Shown: positions 9,359 to 21,400 of the stretch, in pieces
How positions within the stretch are numbered: the first letter of the stretch is position 1
How the letters are laid out: every line of letters begins with the position of its first letter
Assembly (NCBI GenBank): GCA_004154925.1
Contig: QJNS01000024.1
Location: forward strand, 390,961 to 454,960
DNA length: 64,000 nucleotides
Direction: 5' to 3'
Source of the DNA: Monosporascus cannonballus
Taxonomy: Eukaryota > Ascomycota > Sordariomycetes > Xylariales
Notes under the pieces: generated by a model
What the model was told of the DNA's origin: nothing
The model's input: only the letters and a program-made list of their open reading frames with translations
Database searches by the model: none
Position numbers and translations under genes: made by a program

Positions 9359-11287
9359 CTACTTCATCAACGCGCGGTCCACCATCTCATATCCATCCTC
9401 ATCTGCATGGCCCGCACGTGCAAGTTGGATAGCAACCTGGCGCAGAATAGCCCGGCATTGTTTGCGGTTTTTCCACTTGTCCCCTTCAAGCAAATGCTTG
9501 GCACGAACGGTGCATACCTCTCCTTCGGCTTCAACGGGCTGTCCTGACTCTGCTTTAAGATCCGAATAATAGCCGTTACTCTCGCGCATATCTTCGTTTT
9601 CGGCTTGTATGATCTTCTCTTCCCCAGCCAGAGCAGCTTCGAAGGCGTTCACAGCCGCGAGCTCCGGCTCTGGGTCGCGAGGATCAGTCAGTTCAGACTC
9701 GGGCTCAGGAACAGGGAGTGGCGTAGGTGGAGGAGCGCCAACTACGGCACCCTTTTTGCCCTTCTTCTTTGTTGCCGTTGGCGCCCAATTTGGCCACTGG
9801 TCATCTTTCTTCTCTTCCTTTATAGGCTCGGGCGGTGGAGGTTCGACAATGAGGTCTCCCTTGGGCTGATCAGGTACAGCAGCATTGACGAAGCTGATTT
9901 GTTTCTTGACTTCCCAAAAGCTCCAGATTTTATTCTTCATCTCGCGATCTGGAGCGAGTTCTAGCTCCGTTTCCGGTGATGGCGGCGGCTCCTCGATCTT
10001 TGGCTCCTCTTTCGCAGCTTCCAGCTCAGGCTCGACAGATGTCTCCTCGATGAGAGTAGCGGCTTCCTTCATTTTCTTCATGACCTTAGTATGGCGGAAC
10101 GAATACCATGGGTCTTCCTCCTCCTTTGCCTCCTCAGGCTCAGGTGCGGGTTCCGGCACGGCTTCCTCTACGGTGACTACGGCGCCTTTCTTGTTCCTTT
10201 TCGCCTTGCTACCAGAACTGAAGCCCCATATGTCGGCTTCGGGTGGATATTCCTCGGCTACCTGGGCTGGCTCCGTGGGTGCTGCATTGAACTCGTCAAA
10301 GTCGTAGTCAACAGGCCGTTTGGTAGAGGCATCTTGGACGAGAGCGTCTTCGGGGGCAAGGTCTTCAATGGGACAATCTTGAACAAGACACTCTTGGCCA
10401 GGAGACTCTCCGGCAAATGTTTCCTCGATGGCGGAGGGCTCTTCCGCCGGAGCTTCTTCGATGGGTGGGTCTTGGCCGTCGGGGATACACTCTTCAGAAA
10501 TATCCGGGGTGGGCTCCCTCGCTGTGTCGAGCCTTCGTGAGACTTTGTTGTTGTATAGTTCCACCACGCATTTTTCCAGGATTCTGGCCAGAGCGACATC
10601 GTTAACGCGGTCGAAGAAGTTGTCCCTTGCAAATACTGTGTGATCTTCTTCAAATGCACTTTTGGCTTTCCCCTCCAAATAGTCATGGAACCAGGCGGTA
10701 TCATCCGGAAGTTTTGAGAAGTGTTCCTTGATAGCTTCAACGACGTCGAAGATATCCATCTCGGTGCCAAAGTGTTCCATTTTATGCTTTGCCAGCTGCT
10801 GTAGGCCTTGTAGCCCATATGTCTTCGCCGCTATGTAGGCCAAAACGGCTCTCTTGAACTCAATATTTACCTCCTCAACCGGCGAGGTCTCTGTGTCGTC
10901 GAGAGTTTGGTAAGCACCAGTGTACAGGTAGTGAACCACAACATGGCCGGTGCTTTCGTCCACGTCGGGTAAATGTATAATACACTGCCCCCATGGGTTT
11001 TGGGAAGCGGCAATCCAATCTGGATTTTGCAAGAGTTTTTTCGGGACGTAGTACGTTAAACGTTCTGGGCCGATAAGAAGTGTGACAGGAGAACTTGTGT
11101 AAGGACTGTACCACGATTAGTTGGATATACATAAATCGAAACTGAATAGAGACGGGTCGTCTGACGAGGTCTTGGGCCGCTGGGCTGTGGGTTGCGGATT
11201 AGGAGTTGGCTCCATGCACGACTCTCCCAATGGAGGGGCCAGTTCGAAAACTGGCTGCTGTTTTCCGGTCTTCTTCTTTTTAGCCAT
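9359..11287 (-). CDS. BTB/POZ-domain protein with acidic, lysine-patch repeat tail
   Basis: About 626 residues if a 48-base intron (11106-11153) is removed; without it an in-frame TAA at 11117 stops the protein after 56 codons. The intron would start GTCTCT, an uncommon donor, and end TACAG, with CTAAT before it. After it the BTB fold reads TLLIGPERLTYYVPKKLLQ, then HVVVHYLYTGAYQTL, typical of the fungal BTB family that mediates dimerisation. The ~320-residue tail is Glu/Pro rich and holds four copies of an aromatic-plus-lysine motif: DIWGFSSGSKAKRNKKGA, DPWYSFRHTK, KIWSFWEVKK and DQWPNWAPTATKKKGKKGA. The C-terminus is helical and ends MVDRALMK. Start chosen at MAKKKKTGKQQP. Function unknown; protein interaction is likely. 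Confidence 0.75.
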
Positions 11288-11702
11288 TGTCAACATTGAT
11301 AGAGGGACTAACTGAAGCTCAAGAAAAGTAATTCGATTGAAGCAGGTCACAGATGAATACTGGCACACTGCGGTCTAATGTATGTTGAGTGAGCTGCCTC
11401 GCATGCCCAGGAAGTGGCATGTCCGAGAGCCAATCCAGTCCTACCTCCGAGGCAAACCACTTAGAGCCAACCACGTCGACCAGGAAAGCCTTCCAAGCGT
11501 GCGTCCGCAGCAAGAAAGGCCGTCGGCGTAACAGCCGAATTAACCGAGTAACCTCTATACGTGGTCTTGGGGGTTGCGCCATCTTTACAACGCCTTGTCT
11601 CTTATCGTTGCATTCGTTCCGTTATACCGAGTTCCGGGGCTATGTCTTCTCCCACAAACATAACTAAGTCTATGGCTGGAATAGGTATGTACAGACACGC
11701 AT
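11288..11702. other. Intergenic between BTB gene and HET relic
   Basis: Probable promoter of the BTB gene. No coding similarity, RNA gene or repeat was recognised here. Confidence 0.35.
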
Positions 11703-13897
11703 TTACATGTCCGCGCTGATTTCCTGATAGACCCTACAAATTTGGTTTGCAAGAGGTGCTGGGCTGTGTGCTTCTCCACACGTGATTTCCGGCAACTCTG
11801 CTAGAATATTGGAGGGGAAAGCATTATTGATTATACAGTAAACAAAGATGATTCTCGCGCGCCTGCGTCCCAAGGCTGCAACTGGTGCGCCTTGATTCTT
11901 CGATGCGGCGATCAAAGCGAAGAACTCGTCCCTCCCGAATCTAGAAACGCTTCGAGCAAGCACGAAGTTCAGCTCAGCACTGGAATCTTCCACGAAACTT
12001 TTACACCTGTTGGAAATAATCTGTTTACTCTCGGGGTTAATGGTATGTCAGACCATTTGACGGCATTTACCAGTGTGGACAATGCCGCTTCAGATATTGT
12101 TACTGCACGACCGCTTTGGAGCGATGTCGGTTCAGACGACCGGACGTTTCAAGAGATTAGGGAATGGCTGAAAAGGTGTGAAACACATCCAGAGTGTAGA
12201 CCACTGATAGAATCCAGACTCCCAACGCGGGTCATCGAAGTGAGCTCTGAAGATAGTCCGATATCACCACGAATCTCCTCGCCGAAGTGGCTCCACGGCA
12301 AATATGCAGCATTATCCTACTGTTGGGGAGCCAGTCAATTAGGCGTAACAACTAAAGCGAACTTGGACCGCCGATTAGTTACGCTAGACATGAACACACT
12401 TTCTAGAACCGTCCGAGAAGCCATTGTGACCACTCAGCGCATCGGACTCCGGTACCTCTGGGTTGACGCCATTTGTATTATTCAAGATAGTGAAGAGGGC
12501 AAGGCCACCGAGATCCAGCAAATGTGTGACATTTATCAGAATGCATATGTTACCATTGTTGCGGCAAATGCTGCAGATTCTGACCAAGGGTTTTTGCAAC
12601 GACGACCGTCATGTGCTCCACCAGCAGCAATTCCTTTTTGGAGCGCAGATGGGCGCCTGGGTTCTGTATGGGTGCAACCAGAAGGTTGGTACGACGACGA
12701 TTCCGAACCCGTCAACACTAGGGGATGGACCCCTCAGGAAAGGCTGCTGTCTCCAAGGCCCGCCATTTTTGCCTCTCATACAATTCAATTTCAGTGTCAG
12801 CGGGCCACTGTCAACGTGGGAGACTCGTTACATATTCCATCCGGGCTGGGATCATGGCGCCTACCATCTGCTTTAACTTGTTCCTCTCGAACCCTGAGAC
12901 CGAAAACTTAACACACGAGGCTGCAATCGAGGCATGGAATGTGAGAAAGGGTGTTTATATTGATGATCTGTCTCAGCTCTAAATTCCCAACAACAACTGG
13001 AAAATTCAGGGCTATATATATACACAAATAAATGGATTATTAAGCGTATCATTCCATTATTAATCAGTATGAAAACGTATGGAAGAAAAGGATTTTTTAT
13101 TCCGGAAGCGTATAGGGGTAGACCCACTTTTCCGGATCCGGATTCCTAGATGGAAAGACGTCATCACGATGTATTCCCAGAGGGATCTGTCCTATGATGA
13201 CGACAGGCTAGTTGCCCTTGCCGCACTGGCTCAAGCATTTCACACATATATCCAGGAGCCCTACCTTGCCGGTCTTTGGTCGGGTGTTGCGTTGCCATCA
13301 CTGCTCCTATGGGAGCCGGTTGGTTACGGCACAAGCTCCACTTACCGGGATTATGTTGCCCCAAGCTGGTCTTGGGCATCGCTCCCCGCCCCTGTCGTGT
13401 TTCAGGCTCGTCACCGATTGCAAGAAATGTCTTCGTTTAGCGTTGACATCTTGTCATCGATCACAACACCTAAAAACCAGACTCTACCTTTCGGGAAGGT
13501 TTCCGACGGTAGCCTTACGCTAAGGGCACACATTAAGGCCGCTAGATTTGTTCCACCTCAGGGTCTCCAGTGGGAAGAGTCAGGCCGAGTACCGCCTCGT
13601 CGACCACCGGCGCCACTATCTGGCATATACTCGAATGATTTGGCAATGCCAGACGGTATCATAAACGCGAAACTCGATATTCTGAACTTATCCGAAGACG
13701 TGCATGTGCTGTGCCTCGGAGTGGTTTCAAGAAGCTACAAATATGGGGGCTTTCGATACAGAGCGGTGGATGGATTGCTACTTAGAGAGATATCCCGGCC
13801 GAATGGTCCACATGTCTATAGGCGAGTTGGCTGCTTTTTCGGCGCTATGGAGGAGGAATTCGCAAATGCTGAAAAACGGGAGGTAGTGTTAGTCTGA
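11703..13897 (+). pseudogene. HET-domain (heterokaryon incompatibility) gene, broken
   Basis: The HET domain is clear: YAALSYCWGASQLG at about 12301-12340, LRYLWVDAICIIQD at about 12450-12490 and RGWTPQERLLSPR at about 12720-12760. HET proteins trigger cell death after fusion of incompatible hyphae. Reading upstream in the same frame finds a cysteine-rich N-terminal stretch (VCKRCWAVCF, QGCNWCALIL) but also an in-frame TAG at 11802-11804 and no ATG. Between about 12866 and 12885 the frame shifts by one, passing to LFLSNPETENLTHEAAIEAWN. Then 12941-13108 (GTGAGA ... GGAAG) is AT-rich with stops, either an intron with a poor acceptor or an insertion. After it RWKDVITMYSQRDLSYDDDR through YVAPSWSWASLP to the stop at 13897 is open. 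I judge it inactive, but a gene model with unusual introns remains possible. Confidence 0.75.
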
Positions 13898-15459
13898 GTT
13901 AACCTTCTTTTAACTAGAGGTTGACAAAGGAAAGCTTTTCGCCTTTATCGCTTTTACTCCCCTAGTAAAGTTAGCACCTAAACGCGTGAGTTTGTTCCGG
14001 GGTTCAAGTTTAACATCTTAATATTCCTACAATTCGGCTTCGGACAGAACGAGGGTGAAATAGTGTAATGTGAGGCCTTATCCGCTGGTCCTTTAAAGGA
14101 GGAAAAGACTCCCTATGCATAATAAATAGTCTAAGTCAACGAGACGGTATAGATTAATTTATAAGCAAGCTGCCATCTCCTTTAAAACGGTTGGGCAGTA
14201 CGTAAATTTTCGTTTGTTATATTACGAATGGTAGACTAAGGAAAGCTTCTCTGGACCGAGCACTAAGGGGTTAAAGCGGAGGGAGGGTGAGCCGCCCTGT
14301 TTAGGATTGCTCAGCCTGCTCAGCCTGCTCAGGGCTGCCAAGACCTACTCATGATCGCACTGCCGCATGCTCAGGTCGATTATTAGTAGCTCAGTTTAAT
14401 TCGTTGTATGCTTGGCATCGAAAGTAGAAATGGACTTTGGTGGTGTCATCTCTAGGGTAAGTACGTATGGCTAACTCTCTACCTATGGTCTATACACGAT
14501 GATGTGAGAGAGGAACTAAAGTCTGCTTAAGGAGAAGCGGCCACGAAGACATACTAGGTGGGCCGGGATACTGAAACTCTGACTCGAAAACTGTCATGAA
14601 AGTTGATAAGGGATTATCGAAGTGTGCAGTTGTGAGGTGTAACTATACGCAAAGCTTTAATGAGATGGGGTAAATTCATACAAGTCGGTTTTAGTAATTC
14701 CTATTGTCGCAAAAGTGACGCCGCTATTGCATTGCTAGCAATAGCGTTATATATGGTCAAATTCTTAGCTGTGACACCTATAATAATCCTACTTTATTTG
14801 ATAGCTACCCAGGCATCGAGACAACTCACTGGCGGCTAGGTAACATCAGGATCTATATAAATGCCCGTCCCTGTCTAATCCCCCTCAGCTGTATATAATG
14901 AGTAAGCCATCGTTTATTGGTGGATGGTTGTTTCAACCTACAGGCCAAAGAATTCTACGCTTTTGGGAAATTCTCCTCATTTGCCGTGGTGCCTACCCTT
15001 ATACGGCAAAAGGCGAGAAATTAGAAACCCTCGGCCGACCCGTATACTCGATCGATTTAGCAAGACTCCATACGCCTTGGAAAGACTCCATGCGATTGCG
15101 TATATAGGAAGGAGCTCAACCGAACGAAAAGAAGCCTAGAAAGGCTGAGCCCAGTGTGTTCACCAGCGAGACAGTTTTAGACTTTTAGATGGATTCAAGT
15201 GGCGCGACATATCCCACCCCCATGAGAAACCGCTAAAAGTCTCCGCGTAATACCTGCATTTTCTCACTTACAAAGGGTCTCTAATGGTCATATACTGGCC
15301 CTCACGCTAACTACGTACAACAACGCGTCTCCTGGCATGGACATCACCCGTCATATCAAGCTGAGATGTCCAATGATGGGCAAAGCCATTTCCTTCCCTA
15401 GGTCCTGGATTGGCTATCAGCAGCCGGGCCCAAGCTTCCGCCACCAATCCCACGCTCCT
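13898..15459. other. Gene-free stretch between HET relic and aldehyde dehydrogenase
   Basis: Contains the 9-base tandem repeat at 14308-14332 and a TATA-like TATATAAATG near 14853-14862 with no convincing gene downstream. No similarity recognised in any frame. Confidence 0.4.
14308..14332. repeat. Short tandem repeat, 9-base unit
   Basis: The unit GCTCAGCCT occurs nearly three times in a row inside a gene-free stretch. Confidence 0.7.
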
Positions 15460-17309
15460 TTACTTGGCAATGAGCAGGCTCTGGGTGTTGGAGTAGTTGA
15501 GCAGGCCGCGCTTCCCCAGCTCGCCGTTGAAGCCGCTCAGCTTCCAGCCGCTAAAGTAGCTACCCTACATCACGATCTGAAGTCAGTAAAGGCCGGGATC
15601 CGAATATTCCTCGGGAGCTTGCGGGAGCTTCCAAAGTATGTCTCAAGAGTTATAGCCGGTCAAATGGTCCGATGAGACCAGGGACTCTTGGGACAGGCTT
15701 TGAATGGATATGAGGGGGCTCCAGATGCTCACCTGGTGTGGTAGCTCGGGCTGGTTGATCCAGACGCTGCCGGCCTCGAGTTGGCGGGCGATGCGCAGGG
15801 CGCGCGCGCCGTCGGGTGTCCAGACGCTGGCGCCGAGCCCCGAGTTGTCGAGGCTGTTGGCCCGCGCGATAACGTCATCCTCGTCTGTCCAGCTCAGGAG
15901 CGGGATTATGGGGCCTAGGGGGGTTGCGGTTGTCGAGTCAGCAATTAATGGGGGTTACAGCGGCTTGCATTTCGACGGTTTCTTATATTTGTCGGAGAGG
16001 GTTTTTGTGATGAGGCGCTGGGACTTACCGAACTGTTCCTCCTTGACAAGGAATGAGTCCTCGGGCGGCTTGGAGACAATGGTCGGGGCCACCCAGAACC
16101 CCTTTCTGTCGGATTGGACTTCTCCGCCCGTGACGATCTTGTGCTTATTCTTCTTGCAGTCGTCGATGATGCTCAGGACGCGCTCGTAGTTTGCCTTGTT
16201 CGATATCGGCCCGGCGGCATTCGGCACTGTTGGATCGGGGTTTCCGGCATATTTCTTCACCTCTTCGACTAGCAGGTCCAGGAAGCGGTCGTAGATTGCC
16301 TCGTGCACATAGATGCGCTTTAACATAAGGTTAACCATCTTTATATAAAAGCTCATTATCTATTGTCACCATACCTTTGAGGCGACACAGAGTTGGCCAG
16401 CGTGCATCAGAGCCCCCGCGGCTACCATTGGCACGGTTTTGGGGAGGTCCACGTCCTCGCAGACGATGGCGGCATCGTTGCCCGCGAGCTCGAGGATGAC
16501 CTTCTTGAACGTCTTGGCGCAGTTCTCCATGATGCGCCGGCCCACGGCGATGGTGCCTGTGAAGCTGATGTGGTCGATGCCCGGATGCAGCGTCATCCTC
16601 TCGCCGAGGTCCGCGCCTCCGTTGAGGGCCTGGAAGACGCCGGGCGGCAGGACCGACTGCGCCAGCTCGCAGAACTTGAGCAGGGAGTAGGGCGTGAAGG
16701 GGGAGGGTTTGATTATCACGCAGTTCCCTGTCGCCAGCGCAGATGCGACCTTGACGGAACTCAGGATGACGGGGAAGTTCCAGGGCGATATTGCGCCGAG
16801 GACACCGATCGGTACGTGGGTCGCTATGACGGTGGTCTTTTCGTCCTCGTACTGCAGCTCATCTTCGAGCGCCACGCCCGCTGGAGTCCCACTTAGCGAA
16901 CAGACAGACCATCAGAGCCAGGAACAAAGTAAACGAGATGAGGCGTACTGTAGTATTCGAAATGCATGACTGTCCGCTCAATCTCGACATCGGCCATCAG
17001 CTTCGGCTTCCCGGTCTCCTTCATGAGGATTGCGCTTAGCAGCTCTTTGTTTTTGTCCACGCATCTCGCTACCTCGCTGATCTTCGCCTGGCGCTCGGTC
17101 ACGGTGCTTTTCTTCCACGTCTTAAACGCGCGGCGCGCGGCTTCGACGGCATCGTCGAGATCTTGGGGCGAGGCGACCGGGGCGTCCCAGAGCGGCTCTT
17201 CGGTGCGCGGGTCGATGACTTGGTGGTGTTCCTTGGCCGCGCGGGGCTTCCCATCAATGATGTTAAGGAACTGTAGCTCCGACCCGCCCCCCGGTATGAG
17301 CGAGGACAT
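15460..17309 (-). CDS. NAD(P)-dependent aldehyde dehydrogenase
   Basis: Five exons: 16949-17309, 16375-16880, 16029-16317, 15733-15914 and 15460-15564. All junctions keep phase and give 480 residues, a normal ALDH length. Introns start GTACGC, GTATGG, GTAAGT and GTGAGC and end in AG. Motifs include SPWNFPVIL and KPSPFTPYSL (cofactor site), ISFTGTIAVGRR, ELAGND with general-base E251, and HAGQLCVASK with nucleophile C285; the 34-residue spacing is canonical. The C-terminus ends GKRGLLNYSNTQSLLIAK. The enzyme oxidises an aldehyde to an acid in the cytosol (no signal or targeting peptide seen); the substrate is unknown. It is divergent from xanthine dehydrogenase with 1.17 kb between starts, so shared control is possible but not shown. 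Confidence 0.88.
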
Positions 17310-17616
17310 CTCGACTTTTCTTTCTGGGTGAGCAACTCAGGTCGGTTGTCTCAATAGAATATGAGCACTCTGACCGTCCACGACAAACTCGATGATTGCG
17401 GTCTAAAGAGCCAACAAGATGAGCGTCGAGTTGAACAGGCATTTTATGGGTATGGTATCCTTTATATTACTCTCTATCTCCATTAATACGCCAGCTATAC
17501 CGAGAATTCACAAGATGAGGGGTTCACATGAGTGCGCCTTTTATAGCCCTCCGCATAATTAGTTTGGGGCTAGTGCTATAGAACTGTTTAGGGGAAGGAG
17601 AGTGGAGGTGAGAGTT

Positions 17617-17640
17617 GGGACTCGGGACTCGGGACTCGGG
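17617..17640. repeat. GGGACTC tandem repeat
   Basis: Three perfect copies of the 7-base unit GGGACTC plus GGG, in the ALDH upstream region. Confidence 0.8.
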
Positions 17641-18060
17641 AGATGCAAGGCCTGCAGTCCTCACAGTAATGCCAATGATCCGGCAGTATAAATAAATCTG
17701 AGTCCCGTATTAATAATAAATTCCCGTCTACGAGACGGGGGTATGATAATGAATAGGGAGGTAAGTAGCAAACCCAAAGACAATGAAAATTGTGCTAAAG
17801 TAACGGAGCCGGCCGGGCCTGGCGGCAGCCCGAGAGACTTGGTGGTGTTAGGCGGGGTTCCAAGTCACCTCAGGGCATTCCCCCTCTGCCGTCTTGCCCC
17901 GTGTCAATCCCAGTCACAGTCAGTCAACTGAGGTCGATACTGGCTTTGACAATCCATCCTTGAGAGACAAGTTTCTCTTTTCCCCTTTCTGATTCGCCCA
18001 TTCTCCAAAATTGGAGCAATATTATTATTCATGGAAACGTGCAAGAGCTACTCTAGATGC

Positions 18061-18110
18061 AGTCCAATGAAAGGCATCTTTGAGTCCAATGAAAGGCATC
18101 TTTGAGTCCA
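18061..18110. repeat. 22-base tandem duplication in promoter
   Basis: The 22-base unit starting AGTCCAATGAAAGG is present twice in perfect tandem (18061-18082, 18083-18104), followed by a six-base partial third copy. Each unit contains a CCAAT box. Confidence 0.85.
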
Positions 18111-18482
18111 TGATAAATTTCCCCATCGGCCATCGTCGGCCCCCGCCATGAGCTTCCCTTATCGCCACTCCACATCACAACGCAAGCAATCTGGTACGCA
18201 AATATGAATGGCGTTCCCCGATACCCAAGTCAACTTGGAACGTCTATCCTTGTGACCTAAATAACCCAGTCGTTCTCCCTTTCCGTGCTTGGTAGTGTCT
18301 CCTTCTCCCTTTATGCTCGTATTCCTTTGTTCTCACTATCTACTCCCTAGGCCCGCCGATTCTGAACGGCCTTAAGAGCGTGTTCTCGCCTAAGAGTGTA
18401 ACTAAGCGGAGCTGCACCTTGGATTAACTTTGTATATCGAGTATAAGAGGGGCCCGAGTGGACCGCCGAACTTAATATTATC

Positions 18483-21400
18483 ATGGCTCCCATCGCCGTC
18501 TCACCCGAACGAGCCATGGGCCTTCCGCCGTCTGCCCTGACTACCACTTACCATGACACCATCCGCTTCTTCCTCAACGGCACGCGAGTGGTGCTTGACG
18601 AGATTGATCCCGAGGTTACCTTGTTGGAATACCTGCGGGGCATTGGCTTGACCGGAACGAAGCTGTAAGTCGGCTCTTCGGTCGTCTGCGGTTGTGATAC
18701 GTAATTGGACCATCCTAACTTATGCCTTCCTAGTGGTTGCGCCGAAGGTGGCTGTGGCGCCTGTACAGTAGTTATCAGCCAGTATAATCCGACGACCAAG
18801 CAGATATACCATGCCGGCGTCAACGCCTGCCTGGCACCCCTCGTGAGCGTCGACGGTAAACATGTCATAACGGTCGAGGGCATCGGGAACGTAAAGCGAC
18901 CTCACCCGGCCCAGGAGAGGATAGCGAAATATAATGGGAGTCAATGCGGCTTTTGCACACCGGGCATTGTCATGAGTCTATATGCCTTGTTGAGGAACAA
19001 TGACAACCCAACCGAGCACGAGGTCGAGGAAGCATTTGACGGGAACCTGTGCCGATGTACTGGCTATCGACCTATTTTGGATGCAGCTCAGTCTTTCACC
19101 GCCACGAACCGGTGTGGTAAAAGCACCGCAAATGGCGGTTCTGGTTGCTGCATGGAGAGCGGGGATGGCGCAAAGGGGGGGTGCTGTAAGGACAAAAGCC
19201 TGGGAGATGGACAGCCGCTCAAACGGTTCACCCCGCCGGGGCTCATCGAGTATAACCCAGACACCGAGTTGATTTTCCCCCCGCCGCTGAAGAAGCACGA
19301 GTTTAAACCCTTGTCCTTTGGCACCAAGCGAAAGAGATGGTATCGCCCGGTCACACTGGATCAGCTGCTGGAGATCAAGAGCGTATACCCTAATGCCAAG
19401 CTTATTGGCGGAAGCACAGAAACCCAGATCGAGATCAAATTCAAAGCAATGCAGTATCCAGTCTCGGTGTTTGTTGGCGATATCCCAGAGCTACGACAGT
19501 ATGCACTTAAAGAAGACTACGTCGAGGTCGGCGGGAATGTTACCCTCACGGACCTCGAGAACATCTGTCAGGAGGCGATCAAGCACTACGGGGAAGCTAG
19601 GGGACAAGTGTTCCAGGCGATCTACAAACAACTCAAGTACTTTGCTGGGAGGCAGATCAGAAATGTTGGTACCCCAGCAGGCAACTTGGCTACGGCTTCA
19701 CCGATCTCGGATTTAAATCCCGTGTTCATGGCAGCCGACTCTATTTTGGTTGCCAAATCGTATCATAAGGAGACCGAAATCCCTATGGCGACGTTCTTCA
19801 AGGGCTATCGAAGGACTGCTTTGGAGCAGGATGCGATTATTGCATCTATTCGTATCCCGGTAACACAGGAAAAAGGCGTCTACTTCAAAGCGTATAAACA
19901 AGCGAAGCGAAAGGATGACGATATTGCCATTGTGACCGGTGCGCTCCATGTCAGAGTGGACGAGAGGGGCACCGTCGAGCATTCTAACCTCGTCTACGGC
20001 GGCATGGCGCCGTTCACCGTGGCGGCGAAGAAGGCCAACGAGTATCTACGAGGGAAGATGTTCGCGCACCCGGATACCCTTGAGGGTGCAATGAACGCTC
20101 TCGAGTCCGACTTCGACCTCGGATTTAGCGTCCCTGGTGGCATGGCATCGTATCGAAAGGCGCTGGCCCTCAGTTTCTTCTATAGGTTCTACCATGATGT
20201 CCTCGCTGGCATGGACATAGAGAGTGAAAACGGCGACAGCCAAGCAGTTGAAGAGCTCGAACGAGCGCTGTCGTCAGGTTGGAAGGATAACGAAGCAACC
20301 GCAGAGTACGTGAAGGACTCTGTAGGAAAGGCCGCGAATCACGTTGCCGCTCTCAAACAGACCACCGGCGAAGCTCAATACACGGATGATATCCCGCCGT
20401 TAAGGAACGAGCTTCATGCGTGCCTTGTGCTATCGACAAGAGCGCATGCGAAGATCAAGTCAATCGATTACTCAGCCACCCTTGAGGTGCCAGGGGTTGT
20501 CGACGTCGTGGACAAGAATGATCTGCACAAGCCAGAGGATAACAAATGGGGAGCCCCAAACTTTGACGACCTCTTCTTCGTTGAGGATGAGGTTTTCGCT
20601 GCGGGTCAACCAATCGCGATCGTGCTGGCTACATCCAGGGCGAGAGCCGAGGAAGGCGTCAGGGCCGTCAAAATCGACTACGAAGATCTCCCGGCCGTCT
20701 TCACGATAGAAGAGGCGATTGAGCAGGAGAGTTTCCACAGATACTATAGGTATATCAAGAAGGGCGACACGGAGGAAGCCTTCAAGCACTGTGACTATAC
20801 CTTCACTGGTGTGGCGCGAATTGGCGGCCAGGAGCACTTCTACCTGGAAACAAACGCAACCCTAGCGATACCAAAACCAGAGGACGGTGAGATGGAGATA
20901 TGGTCCAGCAGTCAAAACCCTACAGAGACGTAAGTGGCTTTATCTATGTTTAAGAATTCTAATTATTTACTACTTCTCTAGCCAAGCATTTGCTGCGAGG
21001 ATCCTTGGTGTCCAGTCTAACAAGGTCACTGCTCGTGTCAAGCGTCTGGGTGGTGGCTTCGGAGGCAAGGAAACAAGATGCGTTGCCCTCAGCACGATCT
21101 TAGCCCTGGCAGCACAAAAGACGAAGAAGCCGGTTAGGTGCATGCTTAACCGAGACGAAGACATGGTCTTCTCTGGTCAGCGCCACCCTTTCCTCGGGAA
21201 ATGGAAGGTCGGAGTCAACAAGGATGGAAAACTCCAAGCACTCGAGCTTGACGTATTCGCTAACGCTGGGTGGTCCTTTGACCTGAGCCCTGCAGTCTGC
21301 GAGCGCGCCATGTCGCATAGCGATAATTGTTATCATATTCCCAACGTTCACGTCCGCGGCCGCCTATGCAAGACCAACACAATGTCGAATACCGCATTCC

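Larger units (their letters stand above)
17310..18482. promoter_or_regulatory. Divergent promoter region, ALDH / xanthine dehydrogenase
   Basis: Upstream region of both genes. It holds a GGGACTC triplet repeat at 17617-17640 and a 22-base tandem duplication at 18061-18104. One HGATAR core (TTATCG at 18159-18164, minus-strand CGATAA) lies about 320 bases before the xanthine dehydrogenase start; GATA factors such as AreA control this gene in Aspergillus. I did not find the UaY site TCGG-N6-CCGA. Confidence 0.45.

Noticed and set aside
9605..10540. Plus-strand frames of 120-150 codons opposite the BTB gene
   Set aside because: Shadow of the Glu/Pro-rich tail; Ser/Gly-rich low-complexity translation with no family.
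12536..12718. Minus-strand frame within the HET gene
   Set aside because: Shadow of the conserved HET domain on the plus strand.
14898..15139. Short plus-strand frames after a TATA-like box
   Set aside because: No similarity, overlapping frames of equal quality, no intron structure; not enough to call a gene.
16393..16969. Long plus-strand frames opposite the aldehyde dehydrogenase
   Set aside because: They are antisense shadows of a clearly coding exon with catalytic motifs on the minus strand.
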